DNA of 51,248 bases from Gemmataceae bacterium (lineage in GTDB: Bacteria > Planctomycetota > Planctomycetia > Gemmatales > Gemmataceae). The notes beneath the pieces are model-generated. The model saw nothing but the letters and a program-made list of their open reading frames with translations, was not told the origin of the DNA and searched no databases. Position numbers and translations under genes: made by a program. This document shows positions 1-7,373 of the stretch, in pieces (position 1 is the first letter of the stretch; the number at the start of each line of letters is the position of its first letter). The DNA lies in NCBI GenBank assembly GCA_009691845.1, contig SIAJ01000035.1, positions 1-51,248 of the forward strand. The letters are read 5' to 3'.

Positions 1-50
1 GCAACAATTTGCAACACAAATCAAAGGATGTTTTCAGGGGGCCTTCGGCC

Positions 51-80
51 GATGTCCGCAAATGTCCGCAAATGTCCGCG
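51..80. repeat. Three tandem 10-bp units
   Basis: Three consecutive copies of a 10-base unit, consensus AATGTCCGCA, with one change in the first and last copy. It lies upstream of the first gene in a stretch (1-274) where I see no gene. The unit may be a binding-site array or chance slippage. Confidence 0.7.
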
Positions 81-103
81 CCGGCAAAAGATCGTTTTTC
101 CTC

Positions 104-126
104 GGCAGGCCTGGAGGCCTACCTAC
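104..126 (-). repeat. REP-like palindrome (GGCCTCC-AGGCC type)
   Basis: Read on the minus strand this is GTAG followed by a hairpin whose arms are GTAGGCC and GGCCTGC around a TCCA loop. The same core recurs at 4993-5016, 28116-28172, 34024-34100 and 47658-47704. It is a single copy in the leader region of the first dehydrogenase gene. Confidence 0.75.
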
Positions 127-274
127 GAATGCGAGGTGGCAGGAAATGTCAGGTTTTGTCATGCTGGGAAAAAGATGTTTGTGGCGGATCGGGGGAATGT
201 TTGAGTGTGCCGCTGCTGCCTTGCTGCGTACAATCCCCGAACTCATTAACCTCTTCCAGTTGGAGTCTTTCGAC

Positions 275-1462
275 ATGCCGACGAACGCACCTTTGAACCG
301 TAAGCTTCGCATGGGCCTGATTGGCGGGGGCCAGGGGGCCTTCATCGGCCGCGTTCATGCCACGGCCGGGGTTCTCGATAATCGGGCTACCCTCGTCGCC
401 GGTGCGTTGTCGAGCGATCCGGCCAAGTCCAAGGCCAGTGCCGGGGACTACGATATTCCGCTCGAACGAGCATATGGCAGCTACAAGGAGATGGCCGAGG
501 TCGAGGCCAAGCGGGCCGACAAGGTCGATTTCGTTTCCGTGGCCACGCCGAACCACACACACTTCGAGATCGCCAAGACCTTTGCCGAAGCCGGGTTCAA
601 CGTCATTTGCGACAAGCCTCTCACGTTCGACCTGAAGCAGGCGGAAGAGTTGATGGAAGTCGTGCAGAAGACCGGCGTCGTCTTCGGCGTGACGCACAAT
701 TACACGGGCTATCCACTGGTTCGCCAGGCCCGCGAGATGGTTCTGAACGGCGAACTCGGCGAGATCAACGCGATTCGTTCGTGCTACATCCAGGGCTGGT
801 TGCGCACTCGACTCGAAAACGATAACCAAAAGCAAGCTGCCTGGCGAACCGACCCGGCCAAGAGCGGGGCGGCCGGTTGCTTCGGCGACATCGGCACGCA
901 CGCCTACAACCTGGGGCGATTTATCTCTGGCCTGCTCCCCGATCAGATATCCTGCCAACTGAAAGCGTTTGCGGCCGGGCGGGTTCTCGACGATTACGGC
1001 ACGGCCATCGTGAAGTACACCAACGGAGCGATCGGCACGGTGACGGCTTCGCAGATCAGCCATGGCCGCGAGAACGACCTGTTCATCGAGGTCGATGGCA
1101 CGAAGGGGGCCATCGAGTGGCACCAGGAAGAGCCGAACAAGCTGATCGTCCGCAAGAACGGCGAGCCGCACAAGATCTACACTCGGGCCGGCGGACCGTA
1201 CCTCGGAGGGATGGCCGCTGCGTCCAGCCGATTACCGGCCGGGCACCCAGAAGCGTTTTTCGAAGCCTTCAGCAACATCTACGCGGCCGTGTATGACGAC
1301 ATCATCAAGCGAGCCGACGGCAAGAAGCATGAACCGCTGAACACCCTTTACCCGAACGTCTTCGACGGCGTGGATGGCATGAACTTCATCACCCAGAGCG
1401 TCGCCAGCAGCAAGGACGGCGCGGCCTGGAAGAGCATGAAGCACGCGGCTTGTCGCTCGTAA
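275..1462 (+). CDS. Gfo/Idh/MocA family NAD(P)-dependent oxidoreductase
   Basis: A 395-residue dehydrogenase of the glucose-fructose oxidoreductase family, which oxidises or reduces sugars, inositols or sugar acids with NAD(P). The Rossmann loop [12 protein letters not shown] lies near residues 14-25. The family's E/D-K-P motif reads CDKPLTFDL, with D113-K114-P115, and [10 protein letters not shown] carries the likely catalytic His. No signal peptide is seen, so it is probably cytoplasmic, unlike the Tat-exported relative at 45847-47154. The start chosen is the ATG preceded by GGAG nine bases upstream. The reading frame stays open to base 62, but that extension runs through a REP-like palindrome and is not conserved-looking. 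The substrate cannot be told from sequence. Confidence 0.88.
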   Translation: MPTNAPLNRKLRMGLIGGGQGAFIGRVHATAGVLDNRATLVAGALSSDPAKSKASAGDYDIPLERAYGSYKEMAEVEAKRADKVDFVSVATPNHTHFEIAKTFAEAGFNVICDKPLTFDLKQAEELMEVVQKTGVVFGVTHNYTGYPLVRQAREMVLNGELGEINAIRSCYIQGWLRTRLENDNQKQAAWRTDPAKSGAAGCFGDIGTHAYNLGRFISGLLPDQISCQLKAFAAGRVLDDYGTAIVKYTNGAIGTVTASQISHGRENDLFIEVDGTKGAIEWHQEEPNKLIVRKNGEPHKIYTRAGGPYLGGMAAASSRLPAGHPEAFFEAFSNIYAAVYDDIIKRADGKKHEPLNTLYPNVFDGVDGMNFITQSVASSKDGAAWKSMKHAACRS

Positions 1463-1465
1463 TTG

Positions 1466-1495
1466 TTGGAATCAACACCCCAAGGTTTCTATAAT
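1466..1495 (+). promoter_or_regulatory. Candidate sigma70-type promoter for ribE-rsmA
   Basis: TTGGAA, an 18-base spacer, then a perfect TATAAT at 1490-1495, directly after the stop codon of the upstream dehydrogenase. A transcript would begin near 1502, giving ribE a leader of about 165 bases. Only motif agreement supports this. Confidence 0.45.
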
Positions 1496-1510
1496 CAGTG
1501 TTCAACCCTT

Positions 1511-1538
1511 GCCCGCCTCGTCGTTGCGACTGGCGGGC
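1511..1538 (+). terminator. Leader hairpin, possible terminator or attenuator before ribE
   Basis: GCCCGCC pairs perfectly with GGCGGGC, and an inner GTCG/CGAC stem closes a TTG loop. It is followed by GTCTCTGTTT, which is only weakly U-rich. It could end the upstream dehydrogenase transcript. If the promoter at 1466-1495 is real, it sits inside the ribE leader. No FMN-riboswitch core is visible. Confidence 0.45.
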
Positions 1539-1590
1539 GTCTCTGTTTCCCTCAAGGTGTTTCTACTTAAGTGAATGGGGAGCGGGACGT

Positions 1591-1664
1591 GAGTCAGTAT
1601 CGAGTACGCAGTACGCAGTAGATAAATTTGAGTACTGAGTGCTGAGTGCTGAGTGCTGAGTACT
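1591..1664 (+). repeat. GAGTACT/GTGCT tandem repeat abutting the ribE start
   Basis: Degenerate 7-base units follow one another: first GAGTACG CAGTACG CAGTA, then GAGTACT GAGTGCT GAGTGCT GAGTGCT GAGTACT. The array ends three bases before the ribE ATG and fills the position where a ribosome binding site would be. A related array is inside the U32 gene at 34998-35033. Confidence 0.8.
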
Positions 1665-1667
1665 AAC

Positions 1668-2252
1668 ATGTTCACCGGCCTCGTCGAAACTCTCGGGACC
1701 ATTGCCCGCTCCGCGAGCACCGGAGCCGGGCGTGTGCTTACAGTTAGCGACGCGATTGCAGCGCAATTGTCCATCGGCGAAAGTGTCGCCGTGAACGGGG
1801 CCTGTCTCACGGCGGTCGCCATTCGCGGCAATGAGGTTGATTTCGAGATTGGCCCCGAGACGTTGTTGAGAACGAACCTGGGCTCGCTTCGCAGTGGCGA
1901 TCGGGTGAATCTGGAACGTTCGTTACGAGTCGGCGATCGGCTGGGCGGGCATTTCGTCCAGGGTCATGTAGATGCGATAGGGACAATCGAGAGCCGAGCG
2001 CGTAACGGCGATTGGGAAGACGTGTGGTTCCTCTACCCAGGGGAATTAAGGCGACTGATGGTTCCGAAAGGCAGCATGGCGGTGGACGGTGTGAGCCTGA
2101 CGTTGGTCAAAGTGGAGCCCGAGCGGTTCAGTGTCATGCTGATTCCGCATACTCAGTCGATGACGACGCTTGGATTCAAACAGTCCGGTGATTTGGTCAA
2201 TCTCGAAGCGGACATGTTGGCAAAGCACGTTGCGAAACTTCTTGGAAAATGA
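1668..2252 (+). CDS. ribE: Riboflavin synthase, alpha chain
   Basis: Converts two molecules of 6,7-dimethyl-8-ribityllumazine to riboflavin plus a pyrimidinedione, the last step of riboflavin synthesis. The 194-residue length is normal for the family. The two internally duplicated lumazine-binding barrels are visible: MFTGLVE at the N-terminus and VNGACLT (42-48) in the first, and GHFVQGHVD (94-102) and KGSMAVDGVSLT (134-145) in the second. The start is fixed by the conserved MFTG. It has no Shine-Dalgarno because a tandem repeat fills that position. Its stop overlaps the start of rsmA by four bases, so the two are translationally coupled. No other rib gene is nearby. Confidence 0.96.
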   Translation: MFTGLVETLGTIARSASTGAGRVLTVSDAIAAQLSIGESVAVNGACLTAVAIRGNEVDFEIGPETLLRTNLGSLRSGDRVNLERSLRVGDRLGGHFVQGHVDAIGTIESRARNGDWEDVWFLYPGELRRLMVPKGSMAVDGVSLTLVKVEPERFSVMLIPHTQSMTTLGFKQSGDLVNLEADMLAKHVAKLLGK

Positions 2253-3157
2253 TGACTGCTGAAAACCCCTCTCCACGTCAGACACTCTCCTACATCAAGG
2301 GCCTGTTGCATTCGCGCCGTCTGATCCCCAAGAACAAGATGGGGCAGAACTTTCTGATCGATCTGAACCTGGTCGACGTTGTCGTGCGTGCCGCGGAGTT
2401 GACGAAGGACGATTGCGTACTTGAAGTCGGCACCGGCACGGGCAGCCTGACGACCCGTATGGCCCTGGAAGCCGGGGCGGTGTTCACGGTTGAACTCGAT
2501 CGCGAGTTTTTCGAGATGGCCCATCAGCTTCTCGCGGCCTGGTCGAATGTCCGTCAGCTTCAGGGCGATGCCCTGGCCACAAAGAACGAATTGAACCCGC
2601 AGATGCTGGACGGCTGGAAGGAGTTCGCCAAGGAAAAGGGGACTACCAAGAAGAAACTGGTCGCCAACCTCCCATACGCAATCGCCACGCCACTGGTCGC
2701 CAACCTTCTACTTACGGGCCTGGAAATCGATTGCATGGTCTTTATGGTGCAATGGGAAGTGGCGGAGCGGATGGTGGCTGTGCCGGGAACGAAGGATTTT
2801 GGTGCCCTGGCTGTGCTGATCCAGTCCCTTGCGGACGCGGAGATCATTCGCCGAATTGCCCCGTCGAATTTTTGGCCTCAACCGGCCGTCGATTCGGCCA
2901 TCGTCCGCATCCGGTCGAACCCGGAGAAGGCGAAGCAAGTGCCGGACCTGCTGAAGTGGCGAGCCTTCCTGCGCGATCTGTACACGCATCGCCGCAAGAA
3001 TCTGAGGCAGGCCCTCAGCAGTTGGTCCAGCGGCCGGCGCGACAAGAAGGAAGTGGACGCCCGAATAGCAGCAGCCGGATTCGACGGCTCACTTCGCTCT
3101 GAATCCATGAGTGTTGAGCAGCATCTCAAGTTATTTGCCGCCTTCGCGGATTGGTGA
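2249..3157 (+). CDS. rsmA: 16S rRNA (A1518/A1519) N6-dimethyltransferase
   Basis: Dimethylates two adjacent adenosines in the 3'-terminal hairpin of 16S rRNA during small-subunit maturation. The 302-residue protein shows GQNFLID, the SAM-binding EVGTGTG (59-65), the acidic VELDREF loop and the catalytic NLPY (140-143), all characteristic of KsgA/RsmA. The basic C-terminal segment with THRRKNLRQAL is also typical. ATG at 2249 overlaps the ribE stop (ATGA arrangement), and a second in-frame ATG follows at once. The pairing with ribE looks like operon convenience rather than a shared pathway. Confidence 0.95.
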   Translation: MMTAENPSPRQTLSYIKGLLHSRRLIPKNKMGQNFLIDLNLVDVVVRAAELTKDDCVLEVGTGTGSLTTRMALEAGAVFTVELDREFFEMAHQLLAAWSNVRQLQGDALATKNELNPQMLDGWKEFAKEKGTTKKKLVANLPYAIATPLVANLLLTGLEIDCMVFMVQWEVAERMVAVPGTKDFGALAVLIQSLADAEIIRRIAPSNFWPQPAVDSAIVRIRSNPEKAKQVPDLLKWRAFLRDLYTHRRKNLRQALSSWSSGRRDKKEVDARIAAAGFDGSLRSESMSVEQHLKLFAAFADW

Positions 3158-3692
3158 TAGCCACTTTTGAGCAGAACCCTTCCCGACGATTGAGACGCCT
3201 GCGGAGCCGGGCCGTTCCTTCATGGACAATCGCCAGCCGATTCCGGACGATCGTCATATACGCACAAGTGGCTGAGCTTTTGATAAAGTTTCGCCTGGAA
3301 CCACATCAACGGACCAGGCTTTGTTTGTTAAACCGAGCGAGAGGACAGATGGGGTAGATGCGCGGCCAAGGTAGGTGACTTTGAGATTGACGTCGCCAGT
3401 TCTGATGCCACGACCTTGCCAGTTAATAAACTGGGACGTTCGGGGCGATTGTACCGGATGAAACGATTACTCCGCATTGTTTGCCTTTAATCGCAGGCGA
3501 GCCGAGACCTTGAATTGGGAGATGTTGGCAATAATGCGACAATTGGTTAAGATAAGTAGGATAGGAATGATTGGATAATGCGATCGTTGCTAATCGGGAA
3601 CCAGACAGGACGTTTTTCCACCATTTTGAACTCGCAGAGTGCCGATTTCCAACAGGTGACTGGGCATTCTGGGTGAGGGAGGGTCTTTGTCC
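3158..3692. other. Intergenic gap before fabF
   Basis: About 535 bases with no convincing gene; short open frames here have no recognisable sequence. The only candidate signal is the promoter at 3525-3553. I see no clear terminator hairpin after rsmA. Confidence 0.6.
3525..3553 (+). promoter_or_regulatory. Candidate promoter for fabF
   Basis: TTGGCA, a 17-base spacer, then TAAGAT: five of six and four of six matches to the sigma70 consensus. It would give fabF a leader of about 130 bases. Motif agreement only. Confidence 0.35.
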
Positions 3693-4982
3693 ATGCGTCG
3701 GGTTGTCATCACAGGACTGGGTGTAGTTGCGCCCAATGGAATTGGCAAGGACGACTTCTGGAATGCTTGCGTCAACGGGCGCAGTGGCGTTCGGAACATC
3801 ACGGCCTTCGACGCTTCCACGTTCCCAGTCAAGATCGCAGGCGAAGTCAAGGATTTCGATCCTACGCCCTTCATCCCCGACTCGATGCGGAAGTCGATGA
3901 AGGTGATGGGCCGGGCCGCCCGTTTCGGCGTGGGTGCGGCTGGGCTTGCCTTGCAAGATTCTGGCATCTCAATGGAGAACGAGAACTCCGAACGCGTTGG
4001 CGTGGTGATCGGCACGGGCATTGTTCCCATCGATCTACCCGAGATCATGCCGATGCTGCAAAAGGTTGTACAAGAAGACGGCACGTTCGATCTGAGCAAC
4101 CTCGACCCGAATAGCTCCTCGCACATGTTCCCGCTGTGGCTGCTGAAGCTGCTGCCAAACATGGTCTCCGCTCACATCTCGATGATGTTCAATGCCCAGG
4201 GCCCAAACAGCACCGTGACGACCGCGTGCGTGGCCGGGACCCAAGCAGTCGGCGAAGGCTTCCGGATGGTCGCCCGTGGCGAGGCCGATGTGGTCATCGC
4301 AGGCGGCGCGGATAGCCGTCTCGATCCCCTTCTGCTGATGGCGTATACCGCCCTCGGCACGCTCAGTCGCTGTAACGATCGGCCACCTGAAGAAGTCTCC
4401 CGCCCATTCGACCGCAGCCGGGACGGATTCGTGTTGGGCGAAGGGGCCGGGATTCTGATTCTCGAAGACCTGGAACGTGCCAAGCGTCGCGGCGCAAAGA
4501 TCTACGCAGAAGTGCTAGGCTTTGGCAGCAGTTTCGACGCTTACTCGATCATTAAGCCAGACCCGGACGGTCGTGGGGCGGCCCGAGCGATTCGTAACGC
4601 TCTGGAAGAGGCGCGTGTCGATCCCACTGAGATCGGCTACATCAACGCACACGGCACCAGCACCCGGCTCAACGACTCGATGGAGACCGTGGCCATCAAG
4701 AAAATCTTTGGCGAGACGCATGCCAAGACCGTGCCGATTTCGAGTATCAAGTCGATGATCGGCCACTCGATCGCGGCCTCGGGTGCCTTGGAATCTGTCG
4801 TACTGGCGATGTCACTCTCGGAAAACGTTGTTCCGCCAACGATCAACTTGCACAATCCCGATCCGAAGTGCGATTTGGATTGCGTGCCTCTGTTTGCTCG
4901 AGATACGAACCACAAGCTGGCACTTTCCACTAGCTTTGGCTTCGGGGGGCAAAACGGCGCTCTCGTCATGAGGGCCGCGTAA
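3693..4982 (+). CDS. fabF: Beta-ketoacyl-ACP synthase II
   Basis: Condenses malonyl-ACP with acyl-ACP to elongate fatty acids. The 429-residue thiolase-fold protein carries the full Cys-His-His set: C179 in VTTACVAG, H320 in INAHGTS and H358 in KSMIGHS, with K353 also present. The C-terminal STSFGFGGQNG is the usual glycine-rich loop. ATG at 3693 is preceded by GGAGGG; a TTG two codons upstream is less likely. It is slightly longer than the usual 410-415 residues. No acpP or fabG is adjacent, so it is isolated from a fab cluster. Housekeeping FabF is the simplest reading, though a role in a specialised lipid or polyketide pathway cannot be excluded. Confidence 0.92.
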   Translation: MRRVVITGLGVVAPNGIGKDDFWNACVNGRSGVRNITAFDASTFPVKIAGEVKDFDPTPFIPDSMRKSMKVMGRAARFGVGAAGLALQDSGISMENENSERVGVVIGTGIVPIDLPEIMPMLQKVVQEDGTFDLSNLDPNSSSHMFPLWLLKLLPNMVSAHISMMFNAQGPNSTVTTACVAGTQAVGEGFRMVARGEADVVIAGGADSRLDPLLLMAYTALGTLSRCNDRPPEEVSRPFDRSRDGFVLGEGAGILILEDLERAKRRGAKIYAEVLGFGSSFDAYSIIKPDPDGRGAARAIRNALEEARVDPTEIGYINAHGTSTRLNDSMETVAIKKIFGETHAKTVPISSIKSMIGHSIAASGALESVVLAMSLSENVVPPTINLHNPDPKCDLDCVPLFARDTNHKLALSTSFGFGGQNGALVMRAA

Positions 4983-4992
4983 TCCAGCGCGG

Positions 4993-5016
4993 GACAGGCC
5001 GGGAGGCCTGTCCTAC
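4993..5016 (-). repeat. REP-like hairpin (perfect)
   Basis: On the minus strand: GTAG, then GACAGGCC, loop TCCC, then GGCCTGTC. The 8-bp stem is perfect. It fills most of the 43-base gap between fabF and hemL and could act as a processing or stop signal for fabF. Confidence 0.85.
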
Positions 5017-5025
5017 AAAGGCTGG

Positions 5026-6312
5026 ATGAACCGAACCAAATCACACGCCGCGTTCGAACGAGCCAAATCACTCATCCCTGGCGGGGTCAATAGTCCTGCT
5101 CGTGCCTTCGGGGCTGTCGGCGGCGAACCCATTTTCATTTCACGTGCCGAAGGGCCGTATCTCTTCGACATCGATGGCAACCGTTACATCGACCTGATCG
5201 GTTCCTGGGGCCCGATGATCCTGGGCCATGCCCATCCACGCGTCGTTGCAGCGGCAATCGAGGCAGCCCGTAACGGCAGCAGTTACGGAGCGCCGACTGA
5301 ACGTGAGTCCGAATTGGCCGAGTTGATTCACGAGGCCATGCCCTCGGTCGAGATGGTCCGCATGGTTTCCAGCGGCACGGAAGCCTCCATGAGTGCGGTT
5401 CGCTTGGCACGCGGATACACGGGCCGCGATCTCATCGTCAAATTCGCGGGCTGCTATCACGGCCACGTCGACAGCCTGCTCGTATCGGCTGGTTCGAGTG
5501 CACTCACTCTGGGCGTTCCGACCAGCCCCGGCGTGCCGATCGGCTGCACGAACGACACAGTCGTCCTGCAATTCAACGACGTCGAGGGGTTGCGAAGTCT
5601 ATTCCAGTCTCGTGGCGACAAGATCGCGGGGGTCCTCCTCGAACCAGTCGTCGGGAACATGGGCCTGGTCACGCCAACCAAGGAATTTCGTACAGAGCTG
5701 CGACGTCTCACTCAGCAGCACGGTGCCCTGCTCGTGTACGACGAAGTGATGACCGGCTTCCGGCTTTCGCCTGGCGGGGCTCAGCAGATGTTCGGCGATT
5801 TCCCCGATCTGACGATCCTGGGAAAAATCGTCGGTGGTGGGTACCCCGTGGGTGCATATGGTGGCCGGGCGGAGATCATGAAGAAGATCATGCCGGCCGG
5901 TCCCGTGTTCCAGGCCGGGACGCTATCGGGGAATCCCGTGGCGATGGCGGCTGGAATCGCAACATTGAAGGAACTGAAAGAAAATCCGCCTTACGCAAAA
6001 CTTGAGCAGATGAGCGCGGCCATCGAGAAGGGCCTGCGTTTGGTGGCAACTGAAGCGGGGATTCCGCATCAATTCAATCGCGTCGGCAGCATGTGGACAC
6101 TTTTTTTTACGCCCACCCCAGTCGTCGATCTGGACACGGCCAAGACCAGCGACACGGCCTATTTCGGCCGATTCTTCTGGAAAATGATGGATCGCGGCGT
6201 CTATCTGCCCTGCAGCCAATATGAGGCCGCATTCACCTCGGCCGCCCATACGATGACTCATGTGGAGGCGATCGTTTCGGCAGCCAAACAAGCGTTTCAG
6301 GAGTTGCGGTAA
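5026..6312 (+). CDS. hemL: Glutamate-1-semialdehyde 2,1-aminomutase
   Basis: PLP enzyme that converts glutamate-1-semialdehyde to 5-aminolevulinate, the second dedicated step of the C5 route to haem. The 428-residue length is standard. PGGVNSPARAF near the N-terminus, SSGTEASMSAVRLAR (115-129), CYHGHVDS (143-150), the YDEVMTGFR stretch (238-246) and the PLP lysine K267 in TILGKIVGGGYPVGAYGGR identify HemL rather than another class III aminotransferase. The start ATG follows AAAGG. It lies 43 bases after fabF with only a REP-like hairpin between, so co-transcription is possible. Confidence 0.95.
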   Translation: MNRTKSHAAFERAKSLIPGGVNSPARAFGAVGGEPIFISRAEGPYLFDIDGNRYIDLIGSWGPMILGHAHPRVVAAAIEAARNGSSYGAPTERESELAELIHEAMPSVEMVRMVSSGTEASMSAVRLARGYTGRDLIVKFAGCYHGHVDSLLVSAGSSALTLGVPTSPGVPIGCTNDTVVLQFNDVEGLRSLFQSRGDKIAGVLLEPVVGNMGLVTPTKEFRTELRRLTQQHGALLVYDEVMTGFRLSPGGAQQMFGDFPDLTILGKIVGGGYPVGAYGGRAEIMKKIMPAGPVFQAGTLSGNPVAMAAGIATLKELKENPPYAKLEQMSAAIEKGLRLVATEAGIPHQFNRVGSMWTLFFTPTPVVDLDTAKTSDTAYFGRFFWKMMDRGVYLPCSQYEAAFTSAAHTMTHVEAIVSAAKQAFQELR

Positions 6313-6378
6313 GCCTGCGGGTTGTCCGTCTTATCGGCGTGCAGACGATCTTTCGCCCATACGGTTTGTCCCACACAC

Positions 6379-6408
6379 TTGACTCTTACGCCTAGTGCGA
6401 AGTACAGT
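6379..6408 (+). promoter_or_regulatory. Candidate promoter for the phosphoesterase gene
   Basis: TTGACT, an 18-base spacer, then TACAGT, about 90 bases upstream of the GTG start at 6497. Five of six matches at -35 and four of six at -10. Confidence 0.35.
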
Positions 6409-6496
6409 GTTCTAATGCCACCTCGCCGAACCATTTAGCTTCGGGACTGCGGAGGTTGACTCTTTTCGTGCCGGCCAAGTCCGGGAGCGTTCAGGC

Positions 6497-7246
6497 GTGA
6501 AGGCGATCATCAGCGATATTCACGGCAACCTGGAAGCACTCCGGGCCGTTCTGGACGACATTTCGCACCAGAAGATCGATGAAGGTATCTACTGTCTTGG
6601 CGACGTGATCGGTTACGGGCCGAATCCACGCGAGTGCATCGACCTGGTCATGGAATGCAAACTCGTCCTGCTTGGCAACCACGATCAGGGGGCCCTGTTC
6701 GACCCGGATGGGTTCAACCCCGCCGCCAAACGAGCCATCATGTGGACGCGAGATCAGCTGGAGCAACCCGCAGAAGCCCGCCAGTCTCGAGAAAAGCGAT
6801 GGGAGTTCCTCGCTGACCGGCCGCGCTCGTTCAAAGAGGGCGGCAATCTGTACGTTCATGGCTCTGCTCGCAATCCGCTGAACGAGTATGTCTTCCCGGA
6901 GGACATCTACAACCAGCGTAAGATGGAGAAAATCTTCACGCTGGTGGAACGCTATTGCTTTCAGGGGCACACACACGTGCCGGGCATCTTTACCGAGAGC
7001 TTGCAGTTTCTCACGCCGGACGATGTGAACCACCACTATCGGCTCGATGGGCGGAAGACACTCTGCAACGTCGGCTCCGTCGGCCAACCTCGCGACCTCG
7101 ATCCACGGGCTTGCTACGTTTTGTACGATGACGAATCGATCCGTTATCGCCGGGTCGAATACGACTTTGAAGTCACGATTCGAAAAATTTACGACGTTCC
7201 CGACCTGGACAACTTCCTAGGCGATCGCCTTCGTGAAGGACGTTAG
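6497..7246 (+). CDS. Calcineurin-like metallophosphoesterase (YfcE/MJ0936-like)
   Basis: A 249-residue single-domain phosphoesterase that should bind two metal ions. The motifs are in order: D-I-H-G-N (7-11), [10 protein letters not shown] (35-44), GNHD (60-63) and QGHTHVPG (about residues 156-163). The substrate may be a phosphodiester or a diadenosine polyphosphate. GTG is taken as start because the family begins exactly with [11 protein letters not shown] and GGGAG lies nine bases upstream. No signal peptide, so it is cytoplasmic. A terminator follows at 7303-7335, so it is probably monocistronic. Confidence 0.88.
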   Translation: MKAIISDIHGNLEALRAVLDDISHQKIDEGIYCLGDVIGYGPNPRECIDLVMECKLVLLGNHDQGALFDPDGFNPAAKRAIMWTRDQLEQPAEARQSREKRWEFLADRPRSFKEGGNLYVHGSARNPLNEYVFPEDIYNQRKMEKIFTLVERYCFQGHTHVPGIFTESLQFLTPDDVNHHYRLDGRKTLCNVGSVGQPRDLDPRACYVLYDDESIRYRRVEYDFEVTIRKIYDVPDLDNFLGDRLREGR

Positions 7247-7302
7247 TGAACAGAAGCTGAGTGGCCGGACCTCGCTCAATTGACTATTAAAATGTAAAGG
7301 CG

Positions 7303-7335
7303 GGCCTCCGAATAACCTCGGGGGCCTTGTTTTTT
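7303..7335 (+). terminator. Rho-independent terminator
   Basis: GGCCTCCGA pairs with TCGGGGGCC (one G-U pair) around a six-base loop, followed by TTGTTTTTT. It lies 57 bases after the phosphoesterase stop and separates it from yidC. Confidence 0.8.
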
Positions 7336-7373
7336 CTCGGCCCCGAATCTCTCACTGCGAATCACGATCCCCG

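Noticed and set aside
149..1171. Long antisense reading frame opposite the first dehydrogenase
   Set aside because: It is a high-GC shadow frame with no signature, opposite a gene with intact Rossmann and DKP motifs.
1463..1667. FMN riboswitch before ribE
   Set aside because: None of the conserved FMN-aptamer sequence is visible in the leader.
3423..3956. Minus-strand frame crossing the fabF start
   Set aside because: It overlaps the fabF N-terminus and has no recognisable motif.
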